Below, one piece after another: positions 44,072-55,528 of a stretch of DNA of 64,000 bases. Positions within the stretch are counted from its first letter, which is position 1. Each line of letters opens with the position of its first letter. Origin of the DNA: Crocodylus rhombifer. Lineage: Eukaryota > Chordata > Crocodylia > Crocodylidae. The notes below the pieces were generated by a model that worked only from the letters and a program-made list of their open reading frames with translations, searched no databases and had not been told where the DNA came from. The DNA lies in contig JAVSML010021646.1 in NCBI GenBank assembly GCA_038503035.1, forward strand, positions 1 through 64,000. Reading direction: 5' to 3'. Both the position numbers and the translations under genes were made by a program.

Positions 44072-44260
44072 ATTAAATGAGGAATGTGAAAATGAGAGAT
44101 GGATGGGAAAATAAGTAAAACAAGAGCTTTTAAAAATAAGTAGTAAATGAAAAGGTTAAGGAAGAGAAAGGAAAATGTATTTATTTGAGCTTTAAAAAGG
44201 GCCAGTCTTCCAAATAGGTAAGCATTTCATTTGTACTCTTAAAAATACATTGGTTTAAGG
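44072..44260 (+). repeat. Dispersed repeat, copy 2 (pair with 40728-40905)
   Basis: Same ordered words as copy 1 (GGAAAATAAGTAAAACAA, GAGAAAGGAAAATG, TTTGAGCTTTAAA, TCTTCCAAA) in the same orientation, 3.3 kb away. Confidence 0.7.
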
Positions 44261-45354
44261 TGTGTTTGCAAATGTTTGTAATTCAAAAAGCTCTTAGCAA
44301 TGTAACTCTAATACGTTTTTGGTACTAGCCCAAATACTTAAAACACTCTAAGTTATTCCAACTATTTTAAAAAAATATTGCAGTAGTCCAAACGAGACAA
44401 TTTAACTCCACAGCAGGTGAGAAATACAAGGAATGAGAGAGACTGAACAAGGAGATTTTTAATAATGGATTGAGCAAGAAACAATTTTAAAGTTTATTTA
44501 CTGATACTGTATTATAGAGATTCACTTTTTTACACGTCTCCTTTTTGACCTGTGAAAATTCATTTTCTCAAAATAAAATTGTTTTGGAAGTACCTTTAAA
44601 GGTAGGTGGTGTTTTATGTGTTCTCTCTCTTTTTCTTTCCATAGAAAACAATTGAAGTGGAGGGTCTTTTATGGTTTAAACAAATACATTTTTGACAGAG
44701 TCCATGCATTTCAAATGTCAGTTAATATATGTGAATTAGAGGTGTAAGACTCATCATATTAGATTATCCAGTCTATCCTATTACTCACTAAGTAGTGTTA
44801 TTTCTGTAATTATATACACACATATTTACTGATTCCTGTTCAGGTCAAAGTGTTATTTCAGCACTACATTTTCTACTTTATTGTGGGATATTGTCACAGT
44901 CCAAGAAACTCCATTGGGACAAATTCTGCTACACTTATACTGGGAAATAATTTATTCTACATTATTCCATGGAGATTAATACATATGTAAAATCAGGTGA
45001 ACAGTTATGTAGCTGAGTAGTTCTCACTCCACAGCAGCTGTGATGCAAGGTCATTCCTGATTCCTGCCATGCTGACTGCAGTGGCACAGTCAGTTGCCAC
45101 TGCAGCAGTGGCTGCTTGTGTCTTCCTCCACAAAGATATGTCCTCTACCCCTTGCCCCTGCTACTGCTCCATAAATTTAAAAGGTTGATTATTAACAATT
45201 TCCTTATTAGCTTGGTTCTCCCTAGTATATATTTTTTAATGGTTTAGAATGGTTCCCATTACATTAGAATGGCTTACCCCTTTGGTTTTATATACTTCAA
45301 ATATTTGTAAATTTGGGGTTGAGTATGCATTTTGAAATGTACAACCGCATGGAG
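44261..45354. other. AT-rich sequence, nothing recognised
   Basis: No recognised element or conserved frame. Confidence 0.45.
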
Positions 45355-46378
45355 TTGCAGATGCTCTGGAGAGTAGGGGTAGGATTCAGAATGACCTGGA
45401 AAATGGGAGAAACAGTCTGAAACCATTAAATGGAATTCAGCAAGGATGAATGCAAAGTCCTGGACTTGGGATGTAATAGTTGCATGTACAGATAAAGACT
45501 GTGGAATGACTAGCAAGGCTCAGTACTGCAGGAGAGGATGTGGGAGGTTGCAGTGGACCATTAGATGTGAGCCAAGAGTGTCCTCTTATTGGAAAAAAAA
45601 ATTCATTGGCATACTAGGCTATATTAACTGCAGTGTCATTTGCAAGTCAAGGGCGGAGATTCTCCTTGTCTGTTCAGCACTGCATCCTGTTTTTCACCTC
45701 ACACTTCAAGAAAGATGTGGACGGATGGAAAAGAGCCCAGTAGAGAGTAACCAAAATGATTAGAGGCCTAGAAAGCATGACTTATAAACAGGGATCCTGG
45801 TTTTGTCTGATTAAAAAATAAGCAATTTTTGGATTGAAAAAAGTAACCCAAAATGTTTTAAATAAATAGATATTAGTGGTGTTTCATTTTAATCACAAAC
45901 GTGGATTTTGGGTTACTTTTTTTTACCTGAAAATTGGGGATTTTTTTAAATCTGAAAAACCAGGACCCCTGCTTATGATGAAAGGCAGAAAGAACTAGGG
46001 TTGTTTTAGTTTAGAGAAAAGAAGATTGAGGGGGGATTTGATAACAGCTTTCAAATAGTTGAAGGATGAGGATAAAAACAGGTTATTCTCTATGGCCATA
46101 GAGAAGAGAAGTAGAAGTAATAGCTTCAAACTGCAGCATAGGAAAATTAAGTTACAGATTAGAAAGAGGTTTCAGGCTATGACATTGTTTTCAAGCACTG
46201 GAACAGACTACTCAGTGAAGTTGTGGAATTGCCATCTCTCCATCCATTTCAAAAGCGGGTTAGATAGACTCTTGGTTAAAATGGTTTAATCAGGGATGAT
46301 CCTGCCTTGAGCAGGTGTCTAGATTAGATTACTTTATGAGGTCCTATCCAGCCTTAATCTTCTATGATCCTAAATGAG
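45355..46378 (+). mobile_element. Old CR1 LINE 3' fragment, interrupted by a MITE
   Basis: Decayed RT C-terminal sequence shows in several frames: a degenerate ALESR..IQNDLE block, HFKKDVDGWKRAQ..VTKMIRGLES, then after the MITE ERQKELGLF, KKIEGGFD and RLDRLLVK. The CR1 3' UTR follows (CAGGGATGATCCTGCCTTGAGCAGG, GATTACTTTATGAGGTCC) and ends TTCTATGATCC. Many frameshifts and stops; clearly an ancient copy. Confidence 0.82.
45789..45971. mobile_element. Palindromic hAT-like MITE inside CR1
   Basis: CAGGGATCCTGGTTTTG...AACCAGGACCCCTG, 183 bp, with a partly deleted left arm. Flanks CTTATAAA (45781-45788) and CTTATGAT (45972-45979) match at 6 of 8. It splits the CR1 RT between the RGLES and ERQKELGLF segments. 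Confidence 0.85.
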
Positions 46379-46441
46379 CACTATACCCTCCTTAATCCTC
46401 ATTTGACCAAATTGTTGTAGTTGGACTAGTTAGAGGTCATA

Positions 46442-46691
46442 GGGCACATCTACACATGACATGCTACATCACCACATGATGTGCTACAGCAATGTAGCAG
46501 TTACATGACTCTATACATGATCAGCCGCTACATCTCCACAGTGGTGAGCTCTCCTGTTTTAGTGCACCACTACAGTGAAGTAGCGGTGAAAACTAACCAT
46601 GTGCCACACGCACAGTGCAGTACTTACAAAAGGGAGTACTAAAGCACAGCACTGTAACAATGTTGACACAGGGTGACATGTAAATGCGCCC
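46442..46691. mobile_element. Putative MITE of the GGGYRCATCTACAYG family, copy 2
   Basis: Left end GGGCACATCTACACATG, right end read inward GGGCGCATTTACATGTC; 250 bp. The interior repeats ATGCTACATCACC and GTGCTACAGCAATG words. No clear target duplication and no coding capacity. Confidence 0.55.
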
Positions 46692-47634
46692 ATCATGTTT
46701 TTGTTTCAGTTGCTTATTAACTGATGAGTCTGACATTTTTAAAGCAATGGGCTATAGCATTTTTTTTAAAGTTTCTAGGAAAACATTTTGGCACTTTTCA
46801 AGACCAAAAATTTAATGGAAAAAATTAGACAATCTGTTGGTATTTTTCCTTAAGTGTGTACCTGTTCTTTTTTTTTCTTTTTTTTTTTTAAAGATATCTT
46901 TGAAGAATTTTCATGCTTTGGAACAGGATTTTGAAGCTTGGTAGGTACCACTGCATTTTTTTTCAATGGATTGTGCCAATCAGTCTGTCTTTGATTTAGA
47001 CTTGTCAACCTCTGCTTATTCCTGATTCTGTGTATTTTGGAGCTGTTAAGGGCATGTCTACCCTGTGACAGCAGACTGCTGCTTGACCCCTCTGACATGC
47101 TCCAAAGCTGGAATAAAAATATTCTTGTGAGGCCAGTCTAGTGTCACTCCCAACAACTATTCAAGCATGTTGTAGACTAACAACTTGAGCGTGACTGTAA
47201 AGGAACATTCTGTAACAGCATGAGAGATTCCTGGGTCAGCAGGAGCAGGAACAAGTGGGTGGGAGTATGCTTGGGAGCTGTTTGGTTGGAGCATACTTCT
47301 GCTGATATATAGACATGACCTCAGGTTACACAGCCTCTGGAGCAAAGCCAGGAGCACTGAAGAGAGAGACACCTGGTACTCGATTCATGTGCAAATACCT
47401 GAGTCTGAAAGTTAGGTAGAGTAAATGGCATAGGCATGTGCCAGTGATGTGCTACATACCTGGCACAGGCTCTCCACACATCAGGATATAAGAGTCATGC
47501 TTAGGGCTGTTTAGGTGTGCAACCAAGTGGAGCTAGTTGTCGCATCCTTTGGCCAAGAAAGGAATTCTGGATCAGAAGCTAGGGATGATGGGTTGGAAGT
47601 TCGGAGGAGACTGTCGTGGCTGAGGTCAATAAGT
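46692..47634. other. Mixed sequence, nothing firmly recognised
   Basis: A GGGCATGTCTACCCTGTGAC word at 47051 resembles the end of the GGGYRCATCTACAYG family but no partner was found. A poly(T)/poly(A)-rich tract lies near 46868-46892. Confidence 0.4.
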
Positions 47635-48425
47635 ATGTGCAACGCCTTTGACACAGTCTCCCACCCCATCCTCATTAAAAAACTAGGCAACTGTGGCACT
47701 GATGCCTACACAATCAGATGCATTGCAGATTGGCTGGAGAGTCGTACTCAGAGGGTGGTGGTGGACAGGTCATATTCGACCTGGGGGGAAGTGGGCAGCG
47801 GAGTCCCCCAGGGCTTGGTCCTTGGGCCCATGCTGTTCAATTTCTTTATCAGCGATTTGGATGATGGGGTGAAAAGCAACCTGTTTAAATTTGCTGATGA
47901 TACCAAAATTTGGGGTGAGGTGAGCACACTAGTAGGGAGGGAAAGACTGTAACAGGACCTGGATAGGTTACAGGGGTGGGCAGTAGTAACCAACAGTACA
48001 CTTATAAGATGGGAAACTCCTTTCTTGAGAGCATGGAGGCAAAAAGGGATCTTGGAGTCATTACTGACTCCAAGATGAACATGGGCCGACAATGTGAGGT
48101 CACAGTTGGCAGGGCTAACCAGACCTTGTCGTGTATCCACAAGTGCATCTCAAGCAGGGCCAAGGAGGTGATCCTCCCCCTCTATGCGACGCTGGTCAGG
48201 CCACAGCTGGAGTACTGTGTCCAGTTCTGTACGTCCTACTTCAGGAGGGATGTGGACAACATTGAGAGGGTCCAGAGGAGGGCCACCCGCATGATCCGGG
48301 GACAACAGGGCAGACCCTATAATGAGAGACTGCGGGACCTGAACCTGTTCAGCCTTCACAAGAGAAGGCTGAGGGGGGACCTGGTGACCATCTATAAACT
48401 CACTAGGGGGGACCAGAAGGTTTTG
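47635..48425 (+). mobile_element. CR1 LINE fragment, both ends truncated
   Basis: RT sequence runs from NAFDTVSHPILIKKLG through GVPQGLVLGPMLF, FADDTKIWGEV (catalytic Asp pair kept), MNMGRQCEV, LEYCVQF and RRLRGDLV. It stops abruptly at GDQKVLFD before the 3' UTR. About 65 bp is missing near 47980 (the segment normally encoding DENRMGFNTDKCKVLHLG), and the frame shifts there; a stop also follows GRERL. Upstream of 47635 there is no CR1 similarity. Loss of the 3' end is unusual for a LINE and implies a later deletion or rearrangement at the A/T run at 48421-48450. Confidence 0.88.
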
Positions 48426-51400
48426 TTTGATTAAAAAAAATTTTTTTTTTCTTGTATTTCTCTTTATAATTTCCTGATGAACCATTGCTAGGGGGAAAAG
48501 GGTCATATTCAGCTTCACAGAATATATTTTGATACACTAATAAAACTATTCGAGGAATATTAAGTCTATAAAGACAATACTCCAGAAAATATTAGAATTA
48601 CCCATGCTCTGCAAAACAAAAATCTAATTCTGATCCCTTTACTTATGTTGAGTTACAAATTATCACCAAAGGTTTGATTAAAATCATTCTCCTGCATGAT
48701 GAGGGATTGCGCATGATATAAGGTACTGCTACATTGGCCAACCTGTGCTGTGTTGGATAGTATTTCATGCCACAAGACCCATTGTTTTATTAGTACTTCT
48801 TGTAGTATAAAGTACTAGTTAGCATGAATAAGGGAACTTCAGTATGGCTCATTGTTAATTTTATTATAAACTCCAAGGTATCTTGGAGAAGTATGATGGT
48901 AAAAAAATCTTGAGTATTTTTATTATTATTCAGTAAACCAAATTTTTTATAGAGATGCCTGTAGGGCTAAAAATGTCACTGTCTGTCCTCAGAGCTTTTG
49001 GATATATATATATAAATAAAAAATGCATGGAGCTAGCTATATTTGCAAAACTCCCTTAAATACATGCAGTAAGTTCAGGTGTCATTGTTTAGATTTCAGA
49101 TGCTTATGAATATTTGCTTGTATAGTCAATGAAGTCCCTGTGGTAACTGAACAGCTCCTCTGCAAAAAAAAAATAGTTGTGAATTTGGTTTAATAACTTA
49201 TTGACTGTGCAGTTTTCCTGAGTGTTTTTTTAAACTTTTTCACTTTTCCGAATTGTGACATACTCTACATGACTTTAAGAATCAGTATTTATTTCATATT
49301 CTGTGGTTCTGAAGTGAAATAAAGAAGCAGAAAGTCATGAACTTGCAATTTTTCTCTCTACTTTATTTCAGTTGCTCTTATAACCTTAAAATCAAATTTG
49401 GTCTTGTGAAAGGAGAAGTGTTCTTGGGTAAAGACCCTTTTTGACAAGCGGCAGCAGAGAATGAATTTCCACAGCCAATTTATGAACTCTCAAAAATAGG
49501 AGATGGAAATACTGACACAATTCTAACTACATTGAATAGAGAAGATATAACAACAAAGCACACAGAAAAAAAAGTCAAAAGTCTATGCAGTCCATCAAGG
49601 GATTCTTCCTATTTTGGGGTCAGTTCTATGAAGTGCTGAAATCTTTTTTTTTTTTCCAGTGCCATTCATTTTAATGGAATTCCTTAAGAAGGTCTTGTAA
49701 ATCCTGCAAGATGCCTTTTTAATAGCAGGGGTTTTTTCCCCATCAATACAGAATCCAATTACTTTTAAATGACCACTGTGTCTGCCTCAGCAACTTTGTA
49801 CAGTAGACCATTCTTATTATTTATCAGTCAGTGAGCAAATGTATTCAGAATTTGACTTTCCCTTCAATAGATTTTCATCTTATTATCTTACATTCCTAAG
49901 AACTCCATAGTACATTTTTGGCAAAATTTTTAGGTGTTTGAGCCACATAAGTCTGGCCCTATGATCCTTTCTTAAAACTGAGAATTGGAAAGTAAACAAT
50001 GATTGATCTTCCGAAGGAAAAAAACAGATTTTATTCTTAGCAAGTGTAAAGTGAGCCCACATTTGTGAACTTAAGCAGAGGTGTGCTCATCTTCACCAGC
50101 TAAAGAGCTAAATCAGTGCCATTCTGTACAATGTTATCCTTCTCCGCTGCCTCTCTTCCCTCCCTCCCCCTACCTATACACACCTCTAGAAACCTCAGCC
50201 CTGCCTACTGTGAGCCAAATCCTGATTCCCTTATGCTTCCTTTAGTGGTACATCTGAGAAGGTGGCAGGGAGTTGGAGTAAAGAGAGAGTAGGAGAAAAA
50301 GCACTATACCCTAAAGTGGTAAAAACAGGGAAGGAAAAGTTTTGTAGCTGACAAGTAGTTGATTTGATAGGGGTAATGGTAGAAATGACATTCTTCCTCA
50401 ATCATCAAAAGCCTGTAGTAGTTGAATAGATACCTCAAACAAGGCTGAGGGAGGTCAAAATTATATAAACACAGTTCTCTCCCCTTATTTTGCATCCTGA
50501 TCTGCTTGAGTGTTGGCTTCATCTGTCTACCTCCTCTTTGCCCTTGTGTATGGCATGACATGGCAGAAGACTGGAGATCCATATACAAGAGGTGGGCCAG
50601 GAATCTGGCCTTTCACCTTGGAATGGTAAAAGTAGTTTTCAGATATTAGCAAGGAAATGTAGTGCTGCTGTTTCCAGGGAGAAGCATATCTGTGGGCATG
50701 TTTGGTACTCCTGGTGGATCAAAAACAGGAGGGCAGTCCTGGCCTAAGGAGCAGATGAGGGTTGAAGTGGCAAAATTGATCTGAGTGGAACAAGTAGTTT
50801 CAGCCAACAGGCCAAGAAGTGGCATTAATAGGAACACTAATGGAAGTAGGGTAGTTCATGAAAAACCCCACAGCTCCTAAGGAGCCTTCTGCTTTCTGGG
50901 GATTCCCTGGTACATGACGGAGGCAGAGAAGCCAGTGATCCTAAAAGCAGAGGTAATGCCCTGGGACCAGAAATGAAATATTAGGACTCATCAGAAAGGA
51001 TCACTTTTCATCAGCCAAGGTCAGGTACTTCACCTTCTGGTTTGCAGCTGGCAGTTTGACCATAAGTGTTTGAACAGATTAGTTGTGTTGGCCTGTCAGG
51101 CAGAAAACAGGGTAGAGATGCATTTTATAGACTAATGGAATCAGAGATTTTAAACTTTCATGATCAAGAGCTCATTTTACCAAATATTATGAAAGAACAT
51201 GTACAGTGCAGGCTATCAAACTGAGTCCTTTCATTTTTCATGTCTTTCTGATGAGGCTTTTAGCAGAATTGACAGCTTTCATTGGTATCTGGCAGGCCAC
51301 GCTGTGAGGGCTTCTGCTCAGTCTTGAATTGGAGATGGCTAGGCTGCCAACCATGTGCCTTAGTGCCCACATTACCCCAGCCCCTAAATAGACAGTGATG

Positions 51401-51584
51401 CCAATATAAAATATGGGGGGTGGGGGCAGTGCTGAGAGACAAACAAACAAGTTACAAATGAATAGGGACACAGGGGTTAAAAAAGGTAATCCAGGTAGTG
51501 GGTAAGTATCTGTAATTTTTCTTTAGTTAATGCAATTCAATCATGAGATTTCTTGTTCTTCAGTTTCACTTTCTAGTTGACTTT
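48426..51584. other. AT-rich stretch, nothing recognised
   Basis: About 3.2 kb with short frames only (longest 94 codons at 50304-50588 minus). No element ends, LINE motifs or exon-like conservation recognised. Confidence 0.5.
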
Positions 51585-51659
51585 TAAACTTCTGGACTAA
51601 ATACAGACAGTCAAAAAGCCTGAGGTGAATTGATTCAATCTTTGCAGGTTAGTCTAAAC
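51585..51659. mobile_element. End fragment of the ACAGAYATT-type transposon family
   Basis: ATACAGACAGTCAAAAAGCC, GAATTGATTCAATC and CAGGTTAGTCTAAACC match the right end of 41266-42365 in reverse. The copy is cut at 51660 by a hAT-like end. Confidence 0.6.
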
Positions 51660-52600
51660 CAGGGGTTGGCAACCCCTGGTAGAGTGCCCAGCATGGCATG
51701 TAAGGCTATTTTGCTTGGCATGCCACTGCCAGCCCAGGCTCTAGGCAGCTGCTGCCAGCCATGGAGCCTGGGCCGCTCCCAGCAGGAAGCTGGGAAGCTG
51801 GAAGCCCTGTTGCCCCAGCATCAGCTCCATGCTGCTAGCAGTTGCACATTGGAGTGGACGGTGGGGATAGGGCCTCAGGCAGCACAACTCTTCCCCACTC
51901 TCCACTCTGAGGTGCACATGCAGTTACCACCAGCATGGAACTGATGCCGGGGCTCTGGAGCCCAGTGCAGGTGCTTGCAGCCTGCCCACTGCCTGCTGCA
52001 GCTGCCCAGAGCCCAGACTGGCTACAAACAGCTGAGCTGGGCTCTGGAGCCCTGTCAGCTTTGTGCTGGCACTGACTGAATGTGTGCCTCAGAGCAGACA
52101 GTGGGGGAGAGGGCAGGGCTGTGCTGCCTCAGTCCCCTCCCCTACCATCTGCTCTGAGGAGTGCATGTACCTACCAGTATGGAGCTGATGTTGGGGCTTC
52201 AGAGCAAGGGCAGTGCCAGCTGCCTCCCAGTGGTGGGGCTGGGTTAGGATGATCCACCCCTCCCAGCGCTGCCCACCTGACTCCCACCCACTCCAAGCCC
52301 AGCCCCAGCACAGCCCCATTCCCCCGCACCGGGATGAAGCTGGCGCTGCCTTTGCCAGGAGCACCACACCTTTGCGGGCTTAGCTGTGCAGGGTGGGTGG
52401 GTGGTGGCAGTGCTGGGAGGGGTGGCTACAGAAGAGTTAAGGTGAATTTTGGAGTGGCTATAGCCTCCCCAAAGCTCCCCCTACTACTGCCCCTGCAGCT
52501 GGCTGATGGGTGGGCTCCAGGCCAGGGCCTTGGCTGGCTCCCCAGGGAGGCACAGGGGCATTGTTGAATTGGACTTTTTCCGGTGGCCCAGCAGCCCGGC
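51660..52600. mobile_element. hAT-like element, left end only, GC-rich interior
   Basis: CAGGGGTTGGCAACCCCTGG at the left is a hAT-type end that is itself palindromic. It is followed by GGCATGTAAGGCTATTTTGC-type sequence and a GC-rich interior with GGAGCTGATG/GAGCCC repeats. The 52390-52490 part shares the CTGGGAGGGG..GGCTATAGCCTCCCCAAA module with other GC-rich elements here. No right end or duplication found, so the stated end is approximate. Confidence 0.5.
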
Positions 52601-52619
52601 TCCACGCACCCATGCATCT

Positions 52620-52760
52620 GGTTCTATGTGTTTGTCTGTCTCTGTCTGGTTCTCTGTCCAGTTCTGGGTGCGTGTGTCTGGTTCTCTGTGTGCATGTGTA
52701 TGTCTTTCTTTCTCTCTCTTTTTCTCTCTCTCCTTTCAAACTTTTTTTCTCTCTCTTATC
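52620..52760. repeat. CT/TG-rich low-complexity tract
   Basis: Imperfect GTGTTTGTCTGTCTC / CTCTCTCTTTTTCTC units; frames here are artefacts of composition. Confidence 0.8.
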
Positions 52761-52983
52761 ACAACATGCCTAACAAAAACGGAATATACAACAACAAAGG
52801 TAGTACATGAAGTTTTATTTATTGTCATCAGGTTTAGAACTTTTAGACAGCTTGGTGTTTCCTGTAAAAAAAAATAAAATTTAAAAATTTAAAAAATGTT
52901 ATGTTCCAGACCCAGAAGCTTTCCAGCAAGATTGCTGTGGTCTTACCACCAGTAACCAGTTGCTTATCTCAGATCCTGTCATT

Positions 52984-53851
52984 GACACTAAGATGTGGGG
53001 GGATGTAGGCACGCTAGAAGGGAGGAAAAGGCTACAATCAGACTTAGACAGGTTATAGGGTGGGCAGATGAGAATAGGATGGGATTCAACACCGACAAGT
53101 GCAAAGTGATGCACTTGGGGAGGAACGCCCAGCACCATACCTACAGGTTGGGGAACTCCCTTCTTGTCAGTACAGAGGCAGAAAAGGATCTTGGAGTCAT
53201 CATTGACTCCAAGATGAACATGGGCCGGCAGTGTGGAGAGGCAGTTAGGAAGGCCAACCGCACCTTGGCATGTATCCACAGATGCATCTTGAGCAGGTCC
53301 AAGGAGGTGATCCTCCCCCTCTGTGCAACACTGGTCAGGCCGCAGCTGGAGTATTGCGTCCAGTTCTGGGAACCGCACTTCAAGAGGGATGTGGACAACA
53401 TGGAGTGGGTCCAGAGGAGGGCCACTCACATGATCAGGGGGCAGCAGGGCAGGCCTTATGAGGAAAGGCTACAGGACCTGAACCTGTTCAGCCTCCACAA
53501 GAGAAGGCTGAGGGGAGATCTAGTGGCCTGTTACAAACTAGTCAGAGGGGACCAGCAGGCATTGGGGGAGTCCCTGTTCCCCCCGACCACTACCAGGAGT
53601 GACCAGGAATAACAGTCACAAGCTGGCAGAGGGTAAATTTAGGCTAGATATCAGGAGGTGCTACTTCACAGTCAGGGCGGCTAGGATCTGGAACCAACTT
53701 CCAAGAGAAGTGGTGCTGGCTCTTTAAGAGGAGGCTAGATGTACACCTTGCTGGGGTAGTTTGACCCCAGTACTCTTTCCTGCCATGGCAGGGGGTCGGA
53801 CTAGATGATCTGCTCAGGTCCCTTCCGACCCTAGAAACTATGAAACTATGA
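52984..53851 (+). mobile_element. CR1 LINE 3' fragment
   Basis: It starts abruptly inside motif C (DTKMWGDVGTLEG) and continues through ENRMGFNTDKCKVMHLGR, KDLGVIIDSKMNMGRQ, LEYCVQFWEPHFKRDV and RRLRGDLVACYKLVRG, then the 3' UTR. It ends GACCCTAGAAACTATGAAACTATGA. The frame is open from about 52995 to 53612 but for a 1-base loss near 53060 and small deletions near 53600-53725. Same subfamily as the intruder at 29138-31119, including the CCTGCCATGGCAG and AACTATGAAACTATGA tail. Confidence 0.92.
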
Positions 53852-54109
53852 GCAAGGGCTTTGAAGATCAGATGCTGGGCATGAACATGGGACTGCTTCC
53901 CTATTGAACTTCTAGATCTATAGAACCTCATCTGAATCAAATGAATGAGGGATGGACAGGACATGCTTAATTCTATCCTTGCTGAGAAATGAAACTGTTA
54001 GAGAATAGACAAGCCCTTCCTGAAGTTCTGGGATTACATGAGACTCCTGGGAGGTGAGTTGTGGGGGTGGGGTGGAGTTTCCTATGCAGTAAGTATCCTA
54101 GATGAGGCC
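53852..54109. other. Spacer between two CR1 copies
   Basis: No recognised feature between the tail of one CR1 and the faded 3' end of another. Confidence 0.4.
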
Positions 54110-55293
54110 CTCATAGAGAAGTAGAGGTAATCTTCTAGTTATGGTAATCTTGTAGTTATCAGGGCTGTGATAAAGACCACCATCATGTCTCTCTTAACTT
54201 TTCTGCAAGCTCAACATGCCTAGCTCCTCATATGACTTGCTTTCCAAGCCCACTTTCATTTTTGTTATTTGCTTCTAGACCCTCTCTAACTTCTCCCTCT
54301 ATGTCCTTTCGAAAATGTGGATCCCAAACCTGCACACAGTACTCTAGGTTAGACTTAGACAGTACTGAGGAGAAAGCATTATCACCTGCCTTGTTTTGCA
54401 CCAAATACTCTTCTAATCTATTCCAAAACCACATTTGCCTTGTGTGCAGCTGCATTAAACTGCAGACTATTGAGTCTGTGATCTACCAGGACTCCCAGAT
54501 CCTTCTCCATAGTGTTGCTATCCATCCAGCTGTCAACCATTTTGTATCTATATTTGATTATTGTTCTCAAGGCGTAGTACCCTTGCATTTGTCAGTGTTC
54601 AACTTCATCCTGTTAGGTCCAGCCCAGCTCTCAATCTGTCAAGATCTTTCTGAATTGTGCTCCAAAAACTTTGCAGTACAATCCATAGACTTGCTTAAAA
54701 CACTTTCTATACTAGGATCCAAATCATTAATACAGACATTAAATGGCATTGGACTCAGGACAGAACCCTCTAGGACTCCACTCAAATCCTCCTGTTTTTT
54801 GACATGGATCTATTTATAATTACCCTTTGCTTGCAGCTGCTGAGCCAGTTGTCTATCCACCTTTATAGAACTTTTGTCATGCCCACATTTCTCCAATTTG
54901 TTTGATAAGGTCATGTGGGATCTTGTCAAATGCTTTGCTGAAGTCCAGATACACTATATGTGCAGCATTGCCTTCATCCACCAAAGCTGTTAGTTTGCCA
55001 AAGGAAAAGATCAAGTTTTACATGATTTGTTTTCAGTAAATTTATGCTCTCTGCTTGTGATCAGCCTTTCCTTCATGCTTTCAAATGGGCTTACTTAGGA
55101 CATGTTCCCAGGTATTGAGGTGAGGCTAATTTAGTTTCTTCTTTTTGTTTTTTTGAAATGGGAGCACTATGCTGGCCCTTTTTCCAGGTTTCTGGTACCT
55201 TGCCCATCTCCCATGATTTCATTAATATCATTGCCAAGGGCTCCAAGATCTCCTTTGCCAATTTCTTCAGTACTCTGGTAAGAAGTTCATCAG

Positions 55294-55528
55294 CAGAGAT
55301 CCTGGTTTTCATTGATTTAAAAAAAGAAGAAAAATCCCCAATTTTCAAATTAAAAAAAGTAACACAAAATCCACATTATTCTGTGATCAAAATGAAACAC
55401 CACTAATATTTAGATATATATTGGTGGAATTTCATTTTAACCATGGAAAAACATGGATTACTTGGGTTCCTTTTTTTAATCAGAAAATTGGAGATTTCTT
55501 TTTTTATTAGAGAAAACCAGGATCCCTG
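55294..55528. mobile_element. Palindromic hAT-like MITE with perfect 8-bp TSD
   Basis: Ends CAGAGATCCTGGTTTTC and AAACCAGGATCCCTG, 235 bp, flanked by identical TTCATCAG at 55286-55293 and 55529-55536. The two arms meet at CACCACTAATATTTAGATA / TATATTGGTGGAATTTC. It sits in the RT of the ancient minus-strand CR1, so it inserted after that LINE. Confidence 0.93.
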
